A stretch of 64,000 nt of DNA. Source: an uncultured Phycisphaerae bacterium (GTDB lineage: Bacteria > Planctomycetota > Phycisphaerae > Sedimentisphaerales > Anaerohalosphaeraceae). The stretch covers positions 1 to 64,000 of the forward strand of contig CALEDR010000021.1 of assembly GCA_937949545.1 (NCBI GenBank), in the 5' to 3' direction. Numbering within the stretch: position 1 is the first letter of the stretch; each line of letters begins with the position of its first letter. Under the pieces are notes generated by a model. That model saw nothing but the letters and a program-made list of their open reading frames with translations, did not search any database and had not been told where the DNA came from. Positions 34,601-43,334 of this stretch are shown piece by piece. Made by a program: the position numbers and the translations under genes.

Positions 34601-35644
34601 TCAGGCCTGCGGCTGCAGACCGCTCAAGAGGACATAAATGCGAAGGGAGGGGTCCTGGTCCTCATAAATGCCTCGATGGACACGGGCTCGTCCGAGCAGA
34701 GCTGTCAGGACATCGAAACCATACAGCAGCACATTGGGCAGCCCCGGCGTCTCGGCCGTCATCTCCTGTCCGCCGACCATCAGACAGGCCGCCGCCTGCG
34801 TCTGCTTCAGGGGGAATCGGCCGCCGAGCGTGCATTGTTCGAGTGCCTGCCGAACCGCTCGGGAAATGCCGGCTCGGTCAGGCGGTTCAGACAGCCGGCT
34901 TTCCCCCATCACCGTCCAGCCGCCCGCCGTCAGGACATCCAGATAATCCATCGAATCAAATGTCAGATAAGGCGTCGGCTCAGCGCTGAGCCGATTGAAC
35001 AGGGCAAACAGTTCCGCACAGCGCCGGAGAAAATCCTCATTCGCCTGTCTGCGTCCGCCGCCGACTTGCGAACCGGCCGCTACCATAGGCCGGATTATTC
35101 CCTGAAGGCTGTTTCGAAGATGCTGCGATTCGAGTAAAAAAATACCCGCGGTCCGACCCGGACGTCGGAAACTGAGCAAACGAGCATAACTGTTCACCAC
35201 ATCCATCAGGGAAGAAACCAAACCGCCCTTTTCCGATTCCTCCTCTGAGAGGCACAGCATCAGAAAATCCGCATCTTCCCCAAAAACCTCTTCCATTCTC
35301 CCGAATAAATCCCGCCCGATGGTGCGGCAGGATTCCTTCGGACTGCTGAAACGAAGGTGTTTGGGAAGAGCGGCGGGCCACAGACATTTTTGGCCGTCCG
35401 GAAGGTCGAGTGTTCTGAGATGCTTTTCATCCGCGCTGACGGCAATCGTCTTAAGATAGCCGAGCCGATAAAACCATTCGGCCAGACGGCAGCCGGCCTC
35501 CCCGGCCCCCACCCATCCAAATTGAACGGAGCCGACCGGAAGGCGAACCGGACCAGCCTCCGAAACCGGCGGCTGAAAATGTTCCAGTTCCAGCTCCGGA
35601 ATCAGAATCGGTCCTGTTCGAGATGAACGGCTTACGGCGGCCAT
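34601..35644 (-). CDS. divergent FtsZ/tubulin-superfamily protein
   Basis: A 347-residue protein. The tubulin/FtsZ layout is visible: a nucleotide-fold start FGWVGAGEAGCRLAEWFY (42-59), a mid strand-loop FLMLCLSEEESEKGGLVSS (127-145) where FtsZ has GGGTG(S/T)G, and the later beta element TPYLTFDSMDYLDVLTAGGW (224-243) plus TVMGESRLSEPPDRAGIS, which lines up with the FtsZ VDFADVxTVM...AMMG stretch. The T4 glycine loop is degenerate, so GTP binding may be weak or altered. Neighbours are dtd and hisF; there are no division genes. Function unknown. Confidence 0.55.
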   Translation of the reverse strand: MAAVSRSSRTGPILIPELELEHFQPPVSEAGPVRLPVGSVQFGWVGAGEAGCRLAEWFYRLGYLKTIAVSADEKHLRTLDLPDGQKCLWPAALPKHLRFSSPKESCRTIGRDLFGRMEEVFGEDADFLMLCLSEEESEKGGLVSSLMDVVNSYARLLSFRRPGRTAGIFLLESQHLRNSLQGIIRPMVAAGSQVGGGRRQANEDFLRRCAELFALFNRLSAEPTPYLTFDSMDYLDVLTAGGWTVMGESRLSEPPDRAGISRAVRQALEQCTLGGRFPLKQTQAAACLMVGGQEMTAETPGLPNVLLYGFDVLTALLGRARVHRGIYEDQDPSLRIYVLLSGLQPQA

Positions 35645-35800
35645 ATCCGAAATATCTTACTCCTCAAAACGATGTTCCGATAAAGTCCTTCAGCTTCGAA
35701 GTCTCTATCCATCCATCGGCACAAAAAGAATCCCGGATAATCTGTTTTCCCAGCCCTGCTCTCGAATAGCCGCCGGCAATCATTTCCGTCCGATAATGCT

Positions 35801-36574
35801 CTATTTTTCCGGCAGAATGACAGGTACACCCTTGCCTTTTAAATACTGTTTTAACTGGGGAATATCGATTATGTGAAAATGGAAGACGGAAGCCGCCAGA
35901 AGAATGTCGGCGCCGGCCTGGACGGCCTGGTAGAAATGTTCCATCGTGCCCGCTCCGCCGGAGGCAACGACTTCGGCGGAACAATTCTGTGCGATCGCTT
36001 CGATAAGCGGCAAATCATATCCGGTTTTGGCTCCGTCAGCGGCCTTGCTGGTCGGCAGGATGACAGATACGCCGAAGCCGTCCACACGTTTGGCCCATTC
36101 GAGCGCATCGGTTCCGGTGGCGGTGCGGCCGCCGTCAATATAGACCTCATAACCGGAAGGCAAAGCGGGATTTCGGTCCACGTCGATGGCTGCGGTGATG
36201 CGCTCGGGACCGAACTCTTTGACCATCTCCCCGATGACGGACGGCTTTCGGAAGGCCGCACTGCTGACGGAGATTTTGTCCGCCCCCGCCTCCAGAACCG
36301 CCTCCGCTGAAGCCGTATCCGTAATGCCGCCGCCAACCGTAAAAGGAACCGTCACCGCCTGTGCCGTGCGGCGGACAACCTCCAGCAGCGTGGGGCGGTT
36401 TTCCACCGTTGCGGTGATATCGAGCATGGCCAGCTCATCGGCCCCGGCCTCACAGTAGGCCCGTGCACAGGCGACCGGGTCGCCGGCATCGCGAATATTG
36501 ACAAAATGCACACCTTTCACGACGCGTCCGTTCTGCATGTCCAGACAGGGCATAATTCGAACCGGCTTTTTCAT
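35801..36574 (-). CDS. hisF: imidazole glycerol phosphate synthase, cyclase subunit
   Basis: A 257-residue TIM-barrel enzyme of histidine synthesis that uses ammonia from HisH to close the imidazole ring. Catalytic Asp in IMPCLDMQNGRVVKGV (about 11) and in AAIDVDRNP (about 130), with the phosphate loops FTVGGGI and SGGAGTMEHF. ATG 36574 overlaps the PrsW stop as ATGA. HisH and other his genes are not adjacent. The 156 bases between it and the FtsZ-like gene hold nothing I recognise. Confidence 0.96.
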   Translation of the reverse strand: MKKPVRIMPCLDMQNGRVVKGVHFVNIRDAGDPVACARAYCEAGADELAMLDITATVENRPTLLEVVRRTAQAVTVPFTVGGGITDTASAEAVLEAGADKISVSSAAFRKPSVIGEMVKEFGPERITAAIDVDRNPALPSGYEVYIDGGRTATGTDALEWAKRVDGFGVSVILPTSKAADGAKTGYDLPLIEAIAQNCSAEVVASGGAGTMEHFYQAVQAGADILLAASVFHFHIIDIPQLKQYLKGKGVPVILPEK

Positions 36575-38253
36575 GACTGCTCTCCTGCAACAAGATTCTG
36601 TGTGGGCAACTGCGATTTTCGGAACCACGGAAGCCAGAAGCCCCGCCGCAGATTGTAGGTTCCCAGCGACGAAGCAAAGAAGAAAACCAGCACCCACGTA
36701 AACGAAACGGTTCTACGAAACGGTTCATAGGCCAGCGACGGCCCGACTGCAAGAGCCGCCGCCAGATACTCAAACATCACCGCCCCAACCAGTCCGGCAC
36801 CGAGCCGTTCGCGCAGATGAAGAAGTCGAGACGCCTGCGCCTCATCAAAATACTCCGACTGATTGAGCGCATTGTTCAGCATCCGCACATACAAAAGCAC
36901 TTCCAGAAAAACCAGCCCGACCGAAATCAGCCGGGCCTCTTTCCCGACAAATCGACTTATCAGAAAGAAATCATAGACTCCGTGGAGGAAAGATGCCAGC
37001 AGAAAACAGAACAGAACATTGCGCCGGACAGCGCCTGTCCCTCCGTAGCGGGCCAAAACGACGCCATACATCACCAAAGAAGTATAGAACATATGCCCCA
37101 CACAGCAAATCATCGCCCGTGCCTTGACGGCCGTCAGTCCGGATCGGTCAAAATAAAGAATATTCTCCAGAAAGGCAAACCCGAGGGCTCCCAGCGAGGC
37201 ATAAATAAGATAGTCAATCGATTCATTGATTTCCTTGGTAAAACGCAGAATGACCAGCACCGGCAGCAGCTTAACGGCCTCCTCCGCCAGGCCGATCACC
37301 ACGATACAATACAGCAAATCTCTTCCAGCACTGACATTCAGCTTGAGTGAAAACAGAATCTCAAGCAGATCTCTGATGGGAAATACCACTAAGGCGGCGG
37401 CCGTTCCCATCAGCACAGTCAGAATGACCCATTGAATTTTTTCCGGTTCAAACAAATCGAGACGCCGCAGAAAAGCAATCCAGAGCAGCAAAATGAAAAA
37501 CGCGGCCAAGATTCCGAGCAGATGAGCCGCCTGCCGAAACGGCCTAAGGACAGCCGCAGCATAGACAAGGGGCTGTCCGCTGCGGAGGGCCAGACGGCGG
37601 ACGGTGGGGACGGGCAGAAAAGCTCGGAAACGCGGATTCTCGCAAAGATGACGAAGGGAATGGATATCGCGGCTTTTCTCAAACAGGTCAGCCAGTTCTT
37701 TAACAGCCGCCGCTGTATTTCCTCCATTCAGAATTTCCGCTTCGAACGCTGCCTGGGCTTGCGGATAGTGTCCCTGCCCGGCCAGGGCCTGCCCCAGAAA
37801 AAGATGCACATACGGCCAATGCAGATTTTCAATCTGCTGCAGATATGCGGATGCCTGAACAAACTGACCGGTTTTTATATAAATCAAGGCATAAACCAGC
37901 CGTCCGATGTCGCGGCGGTTCGGCTCTGAATGCTCCAGCCAGCCGGCATATTCTTCGAAAAGCACCGAGGCAGGAGCGGACCTGCCCTCCTCCTGAAAAA
38001 ATGTATTCGCATAAATCACATGATACGACAGCGAGGTCATGCTTTCCGTGCACAGCCGCTTGGCAGCCGCCCGGACGGCTTCCGGATTGTGCGTCTTCAC
38101 GGCAGCGGCCAGCCGAGACGCGTCATCCGGCGGTTCCGGAACAAAGCGGTTGACCAGCCAAACCACTGCCAGAGGCGGCAGAACTACCATCAAAAGAAAT
38201 ACCGGCGAAACAGAATGGCGGGGCTGTACCGGATTGTCTGTCTGCGCCTCCAT
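36571..38253 (-). CDS. TPR-PrsW intramembrane protease fusion
   Basis: A 560-residue protein. An N-terminal membrane helix (about 16-34) is followed by a helical-repeat region of about 170 residues (YALIYIKTGQFVQASAYLQQ, HLFLGQALAGQGHYPQAQ; TPR-like). The PrsW domain (about 230-510) has the active EExxK in LAEEAVKLLPVLV, FLENILYF, a third-helix His in VGHMFYTSLVMYG and a fourth in SFLHGVYDFF. PrsW proteins are glutamic-type membrane proteases that cut anti-sigma factors. Here the repeats may recruit the substrate. Its stop overlaps the hisF start. Confidence 0.88.
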   Translation of the reverse strand: MEAQTDNPVQPRHSVSPVFLLMVVLPPLAVVWLVNRFVPEPPDDASRLAAAVKTHNPEAVRAAAKRLCTESMTSLSYHVIYANTFFQEEGRSAPASVLFEEYAGWLEHSEPNRRDIGRLVYALIYIKTGQFVQASAYLQQIENLHWPYVHLFLGQALAGQGHYPQAQAAFEAEILNGGNTAAAVKELADLFEKSRDIHSLRHLCENPRFRAFLPVPTVRRLALRSGQPLVYAAAVLRPFRQAAHLLGILAAFFILLLWIAFLRRLDLFEPEKIQWVILTVLMGTAAALVVFPIRDLLEILFSLKLNVSAGRDLLYCIVVIGLAEEAVKLLPVLVILRFTKEINESIDYLIYASLGALGFAFLENILYFDRSGLTAVKARAMICCVGHMFYTSLVMYGVVLARYGGTGAVRRNVLFCFLLASFLHGVYDFFLISRFVGKEARLISVGLVFLEVLLYVRMLNNALNQSEYFDEAQASRLLHLRERLGAGLVGAVMFEYLAAALAVGPSLAYEPFRRTVSFTWVLVFFFASSLGTYNLRRGFWLPWFRKSQLPTQNLVAGEQS

Positions 38254-38289
38254 CAAGTCTGATTCATCCGTCAGGGCAGAATTCTCTGC

Positions 38290-39816
38290 CTATAGTTTTC
38301 GATCCAGTTTCCGATAGCCGACGGCTTCGGCAATATGGACCGGCTGAATAGTTTCCGTACCCTCCAAATCCGCAATGGTTCGGGCGACTTTGCAGATTTT
38401 ATCGTGGGCTCGGGCCGAAAGGGCAAACTCGGTCATCGCCTGACGAAGCATCATCTCGGAGGTCGAATCGAGCGTGCAGAACTGCTCAACCTGCTTATGG
38501 CCCATCGCCGCATTGGTCATAAAGGGATGCCCGAACCGCCGCCGCTGAATCTGCCGAGCCTGCTGAACCTGAAGGCGGATTTGGGCAGAGCCGTCGCCGC
38601 TGCGGCGGGAGCGGAGTTTCCGAAACTCCACCGGCGGCACATCAATATGAATATCCATCCGGTCCATCAGGGGGCCGGAAATTTTCGCCATATACCGTTC
38701 AATCTGGGTCGGACTGCAGCGGCACCGCCGCATCGACGTGCCGAAATACCCGCACGGACAGGGATTCATCGCGGCAATCAGGATAAATCGAGCCGGAAAC
38801 CGGAGCGTCCCCTTGGCACGCGAAACCGTTACCTGCCCTTCTTCAAGAGGCTGGCGAATCATTTCGAGCACATGACGGGGAAATTCGGCAAACTCATCGA
38901 GGAATAAAATGCCGTGATGAGCCAGCGACAGCTCGCCGGGCCGCGGATGGGTGCCGCCGCCCACCAGAGAAGGCCCGGAGGCGGTATGATGAGGAGCCCG
39001 CACAGGCCGGGCAGCAATCAGCGCCTTGTCTTTGGGCAGAAGGCCCACCGCCGAATAAATCTGCGTGGTCTCCAGCGACTCCGGCAGGGTCATCGACGGC
39101 AGAATGGTGGCCATTCGCTGGGCCAGCATGGTCTTGCCGGCCCCGGGCGGCCCAATCATCATCAGGTTATGTCCGCCCGCCGCGGCAATGGTCAGGGCCC
39201 GTTTGACCGATTCCTGCCCTTTGACATCGGCAAAATCCGTCTCATAGGTGCCACATTCTTCAAACAGGGCCTCCAAATCCACGGTCGTCGGCTCAACAGG
39301 AATCTGACCGCTCAGCAGGGCCGCTGTCTGGGCCAGCGAGCCGACCGGAAAGACCTCGATATCCTTGACTACAGCGGCCTCGCGGGCATTGTCCAGCGGC
39401 ACAATCATTTTGGAAAACCCTCCGGCAACCGCCGTCATCGCCATACTCAAAACGCCGGTCACCGGACGCACACGCCCGTCGAGGGCCAGTTCCCCGATGA
39501 CGACATAATCCCGCAGCGCATCCGGCGAAAGGGCTCCGCTACAGGCCAGTATACCCAGCGCAATCGGCAAATCAAAAGCTGGGCCGACCTTTTTGACATC
39601 CGCCGGCGCCAGGTTAATCAGAGACTGGGTATCCGGATAGCGAAAACCGGAGTTGATGACGGCACTGCGGACCCGCTCGATGCTCTCTTTGACCGCTGTA
39701 TCGGGCAGCCCCACAATCACCGGCCGCTCAAAACCGCCGCGGGAGACATCCACCTCCACCTCACAAAGCACCCCCTCAATTCCCTCGACCGTCACCGAAT
39801 ACAATCGTGATAACAT
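38290..39816 (-). CDS. comM: YifB/ComM-family Mg chelatase-like AAA+ ATPase
   Basis: A 508-residue protein. The N-terminal Lon-like S5 fold begins MLSRLYSVTVEGIEGVL; the AAA+ core has Walker A GPPGAGKTMLAQRMA (about 216-230) and Walker B GILFLDEFAEFPRHVLE; a Cys-rich MNPCPCGYFG segment precedes IERYMAKISGPLMDRMDI. ComM-type proteins are hexameric DNA branch-migration helicases acting in natural transformation and recombination. GGAG is 7 bases before ATG 39816. It is 36 bases upstream of the PrsW gene on the same strand. Confidence 0.93.
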   Translation of the reverse strand: MLSRLYSVTVEGIEGVLCEVEVDVSRGGFERPVIVGLPDTAVKESIERVRSAVINSGFRYPDTQSLINLAPADVKKVGPAFDLPIALGILACSGALSPDALRDYVVIGELALDGRVRPVTGVLSMAMTAVAGGFSKMIVPLDNAREAAVVKDIEVFPVGSLAQTAALLSGQIPVEPTTVDLEALFEECGTYETDFADVKGQESVKRALTIAAAGGHNLMMIGPPGAGKTMLAQRMATILPSMTLPESLETTQIYSAVGLLPKDKALIAARPVRAPHHTASGPSLVGGGTHPRPGELSLAHHGILFLDEFAEFPRHVLEMIRQPLEEGQVTVSRAKGTLRFPARFILIAAMNPCPCGYFGTSMRRCRCSPTQIERYMAKISGPLMDRMDIHIDVPPVEFRKLRSRRSGDGSAQIRLQVQQARQIQRRRFGHPFMTNAAMGHKQVEQFCTLDSTSEMMLRQAMTEFALSARAHDKICKVARTIADLEGTETIQPVHIAEAVGYRKLDRKL

Positions 39817-39896
39817 AGGCAAACTCCTCTCCAAGCCCCGATTCTTCCCTGAGACGCGAGAGCGAGTATAGCCGCGGGAAAAACAGAAAGCAAAAA

Positions 39897-41210
39897 CTAT
39901 TTTGACGGCTGAGCGGGCAGCCAGGACAAATCCATCTTCTCCGGCGCCACGAGGTCTTCATAGGTCTGGCGTCGGCGGATGACGGCGAATCGATCGCCGT
40001 CCACCAGCACTTCCGCACAGAGAGGACGGGCATTGTAGTTGCTGGCCATTGTGAAACCATAAGCACCTGCCGTGAAAATCGACAGATAATGGTCTCGCTC
40101 CACCGGCGGCAAAAATCGATCTTTGGCAAAGTAATCCGTGCCTTCGCAGATGGGGCCGACAACATCGACCTTTTCCATTCCGGGCATGGCGGGTTCTTTG
40201 ACGCGGGCGGGCGGCACCAGACGTTCCGGCACCGATGTCGGCCAGATGAAATGAAACGCCTCATACAGACAGGGACGAATCAGGTCATTCATTCCCGCAT
40301 CGACAATTACAAAGGTTTTCTGTCCGCCGACCTTCTTGTACAGCACCTTCGTCAGCAGGATCGCCGCATTGGCAATGATGCTCTTGCCCGGTTCCAGAAT
40401 CAGCTTCAGGCCCGCTTTTTTCAGCAGCAGCACCAGACCAGCGGCATAATCCGCCGCCGAAGGCACCGTATCGCTTTCATAATCGGCCCCGTAGCCGCCG
40501 CCCAAATCGAGTGTGTCAATTCGAAACCCCTCCACGCGAAGCTGTTCAATCAGCGGCAGAATCTTCTGGACGGCAATCACATAGGGGTCGATGGTTTTAC
40601 CGCCGGAACCCAAATGTACGTGAATGGCCGACAATTCCACCGCCCCATTGCGTCCGTACTCGGCGAAAACCTTCTTGGCCCGTTCAATATCGACGCCGAA
40701 TTTGGTTTCCTTCACGCCGGTCGTAATATGCTTATGCGAATCATACTGGATATCGGGATTCACCCGCAGGGCGCCTTTGGCCTTTTTGCCGTGCTTTTTG
40801 CACAGGTCAATCAGGTTCTGCAGCTCCGCTTCCGATTCAATATTAAAATAAGCAATGCCCGCCTCGAGGGCCTCCAGAATTTCCCGATCGGTCTTGCCGA
40901 CGCCGGCAAAAACGATTTTGGACGGGTCAGCCCCGGCCTGCCGGGCACGGTACAGTTCCCCGCCGGAGACAATGTCAAAGCCGCTGCCGGCCTGTGCCAG
41001 CAGGCGGAGAATATGAATATTCCCGCAGGCCTTAATCGAGTAGCAAATCAGGGTCTCCAGTCCTGCGTAGGCCTTCTGAATCTTGGTAAAATGGTCCAGA
41101 ATCGTCGCTTTGCTGTAAATATAGACCGGTGTGCCGACGGCCTGAGCAACGACCTCCACGGGCACTTCTTCCGCAAATAAACGACCTTTTCTATATTGAA
41201 AACTGTCCAT
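39897..41210 (-). CDS. lysA: diaminopimelate decarboxylase
   Basis: A 437-residue PLP enzyme for the last step of lysine synthesis (meso-diaminopimelate to lysine). PLP Lys is in ICYSIKACGNIHIL, the Gly-rich phosphate loop in LDLGGGYGADYES, EPGKSIIANA, and the substrate Cys/Glu in VGPICEGTDYFAKDR. ATG 41210 starts at the family's normal N-terminus. It stands 61 bases after hypB on the same strand, with no obvious lysine riboswitch in that gap. Confidence 0.96.
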   Translation of the reverse strand: MDSFQYRKGRLFAEEVPVEVVAQAVGTPVYIYSKATILDHFTKIQKAYAGLETLICYSIKACGNIHILRLLAQAGSGFDIVSGGELYRARQAGADPSKIVFAGVGKTDREILEALEAGIAYFNIESEAELQNLIDLCKKHGKKAKGALRVNPDIQYDSHKHITTGVKETKFGVDIERAKKVFAEYGRNGAVELSAIHVHLGSGGKTIDPYVIAVQKILPLIEQLRVEGFRIDTLDLGGGYGADYESDTVPSAADYAAGLVLLLKKAGLKLILEPGKSIIANAAILLTKVLYKKVGGQKTFVIVDAGMNDLIRPCLYEAFHFIWPTSVPERLVPPARVKEPAMPGMEKVDVVGPICEGTDYFAKDRFLPPVERDHYLSIFTAGAYGFTMASNYNARPLCAEVLVDGDRFAVIRRRQTYEDLVAPEKMDLSWLPAQPSK

Positions 41211-41271
41211 AACTGCCTTTCGAATAATTCTGCTTTCGTCTGAATGATAGTTCGGACGGGGTACTATAGCC

Positions 41272-41928
41272 CTACGGCTGCTTTTTTTCAAGATGCCGCC
41301 GGAGCCAGTCATACCAGGCGTCTATCCCTTCGCCGGTAGCGGCCGACAGCTGCAGAACCGGCGCCTGGGGATTGACGGTGTGAATATCCGCCAGCACACG
41401 CGAAAGGTCGAAGGGAACGTAGGGAAGCAAATCAATCTTGTTCAGGACAATTACAGAGGCACCGGCAAATGTTCCGGGGTATTTAGCGGGCTTGTCGTCC
41501 CCTTCCGGGACAGACAAAATAACCACCCGGCCGCTTTCGCCCAAATCAAAGGCGGACGGACAGACCAGATTGCCGACATTTTCGATGAATACAAGGTCCA
41601 GCGTCTGGGCGTCAATCATTTTGAGGGCATTCTGGACCTGTTCGGCGGACAAATGACAGGCCCCTTTGGTCTCGATTTGAAAGGCCCGGGCACCGGCAGC
41701 CTGAATCCGGCGGGCATCGTTATCCGTTTCAATATCCCCTTCGATTACGCCGATGGAAAATTGCTCTTTTAAATCCCGGATGGTTCGCTCAAGCAGTGCG
41801 GTCTTGCCGGCGCCGGGGGATGAGATGACATTCAGACAAAAAACCTTATGTTCAGCAAAAAACTGTCTGTTTTTGGCGGCCGCTTCCTCGTTGCGGCTTA
41901 AGATTTTCTGATTTAACGAGACCTTCAT
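41272..41928 (-). CDS. hypB: hydrogenase/urease nickel insertion GTPase
   Basis: A 218-residue SIMIBI GTPase that loads Ni into [NiFe] hydrogenase. P-loop SSPGAGKTALLERTI, switch region EGDIETDNDARRIQ, metal-site residues in ETKGACHLSAEQVQ, and the base motif VLNKIDLLPYV. The N-terminal His-rich Ni-storage stretch of some HypB proteins is absent. ATG 41928 overlaps the hypA stop as ATGA. Confidence 0.95.
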   Translation of the reverse strand: MKVSLNQKILSRNEEAAAKNRQFFAEHKVFCLNVISSPGAGKTALLERTIRDLKEQFSIGVIEGDIETDNDARRIQAAGARAFQIETKGACHLSAEQVQNALKMIDAQTLDLVFIENVGNLVCPSAFDLGESGRVVILSVPEGDDKPAKYPGTFAGASVIVLNKIDLLPYVPFDLSRVLADIHTVNPQAPVLQLSAATGEGIDAWYDWLRRHLEKKQP

Positions 41929-42272
41929 TGTTTGTCCTCAAACTCGATTTCTTCCAGCAGAAGCGGGGCATCCGGTTCAATGTCAAAATCCTCACTGCGG
42001 CACTGCGGACAAAGCGGGGTCATCAGGTTCAGCTCAAAAACCGTTCGACACGGCCGACAGACCGCCCGAAGCGGAATCTGACGGATTTGCAGGAGCATTC
42101 CCTGACAGACTGTGCCCGCCGCCGCCGTTTCGAACGCAAACTTCATCGCCTCTTCATTGAGGGCGTTAAACTGCCCGCAGGAAACCAGCGCCCGGACCGG
42201 TCTGGCCTTCAGTTTCTCAGCATGCTCAAGGATGGTGCGCAGGACATTTTCGGCGACAACCGTTTCGTGCAT
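41925..42272 (-). CDS. hypA: hydrogenase nickel metallochaperone
   Basis: A 115-residue Ni chaperone. The N-terminal Ni site starts MHETVVAENVLRTIL (His2), and the zinc site has paired Cys motifs CRPCRTVFEL and CPQCRSEDF. It works with HypB to insert nickel. ATG 42272 shares one base with the stop of hypE, and its own stop overlaps hypB, so the three genes form a tight unit. Confidence 0.95.
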   Translation of the reverse strand: MHETVVAENVLRTILEHAEKLKARPVRALVSCGQFNALNEEAMKFAFETAAAGTVCQGMLLQIRQIPLRAVCRPCRTVFELNLMTPLCPQCRSEDFDIEPDAPLLLEEIEFEDKQ

Positions 42273-43288
42273 CAGCAAATCCTCGGCAAATCGCGTCCAT
42301 AGGGCATCGGCACAATCCGCCGTCCGCCGATGCGGGTACACAGCTCCACCATCGGAGCCCCGTCGGATTTGCAGACTCGTCCAATCAGGGCCGCCCGTTT
42401 GCCCAGCGGATGCTTTCGGCAAACCTCGAGGGCCGCACCGGCCGCCTCTTCGGACACCACAACCGCCGCCTTGCCCTCATTAGCGATATGGAGGATGTCC
42501 AGCCCGAGCATCTCCGCGGCAGCACGAACCGCCGGCTCAACCGGCAGCGCCGCTTCCTCAATTTCGATCGACACCCCAGCGCCGGAGGCAATTTCATTCA
42601 AAACGGCCGCCAGCCCGCCGCGTGTCGGGTCGCGCAGAAACTTAATCTCTTGGCCGCAGGCTTCAATCAGCTGTTCAATCAGGCCGTTCAGACAGGCACA
42701 ATCGCTTTGAAGACCGCCGTCAAACGGAATATCGCCGCGTTTGGACAGAATCGTCATTCCATGGTCGCCGAGCGTACCGTTAATCAAAATCCGATCGCCC
42801 TGGGCTATCCGCTCAAACCCCAGCCGGGCCTTCTCCCACGGCAGCCCGATGCCCGCGGTATTGATAAACAAGCCGTCGGCGGCTCCTTTTTCGACCACTT
42901 TGGTATCGCCGGTCACAATGGATACGCCCGCCTGCTGCGCCGCCTGAGCGACCCCGGCCAAAACGGCCTGCAAATCGGCCACAGGGAACCCCTCTTCGAT
43001 AATCAGGGCCAAACTGAGAGCCAGCGGCCGTGCCCCGGATACGGCCAAATCATTGACAGTGCCGCAGACAGCCAGCTTGCCGATGTCGCCGCCCGGGAAA
43101 AACAGAGGCCGCACGACAAAACTGTCGGTCGTAAAGCAGAGCGGCTGGGTACCGGCCGACACTCGAGCCGCATCCAGAAGCGGCTTGTTCGGCTGTCCGA
43201 AATGGGGCACAATCACCCGCCGGATGAGGTCCTCCATCAGACGGCCGCCGCCGCCATGCGCCAGCAGAATGGTTACAGTTTCATCCAT
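42272..43288 (-). CDS. hypE: hydrogenase maturation carbamoyl dehydratase
   Basis: A 338-residue PurM-like enzyme that converts carbamate on its C-terminal Cys to the cyano ligand of [NiFe] hydrogenase. ATG 43288 (MDETVTILLAHGGGGRLMED) gives the normal N-terminus; the ATP-site segments RDPTRGGLAAVLNEIA and GTLGDHGMTIL follow; the C-terminus ends GRDLPRIC, the active Cys. hypF, hypC and hypD and the hydrogenase itself are not in the window, so they must be elsewhere. Confidence 0.96.
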   Translation of the reverse strand: MDETVTILLAHGGGGRLMEDLIRRVIVPHFGQPNKPLLDAARVSAGTQPLCFTTDSFVVRPLFFPGGDIGKLAVCGTVNDLAVSGARPLALSLALIIEEGFPVADLQAVLAGVAQAAQQAGVSIVTGDTKVVEKGAADGLFINTAGIGLPWEKARLGFERIAQGDRILINGTLGDHGMTILSKRGDIPFDGGLQSDCACLNGLIEQLIEACGQEIKFLRDPTRGGLAAVLNEIASGAGVSIEIEEAALPVEPAVRAAAEMLGLDILHIANEGKAAVVVSEEAAGAALEVCRKHPLGKRAALIGRVCKSDGAPMVELCTRIGGRRIVPMPYGRDLPRIC

Positions 43289-43334
43289 TCCGAAGATTGT
43301 AGCAGACACCGCCGGGCAATTCAATCCGAGAATC

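Noticed and set aside
34601-35644. A dehydrogenase with a Rossmann GxGxxG start
   Set aside because: GAGEAG alone could be one, but the later segments match the FtsZ order better. Kept at moderate confidence.
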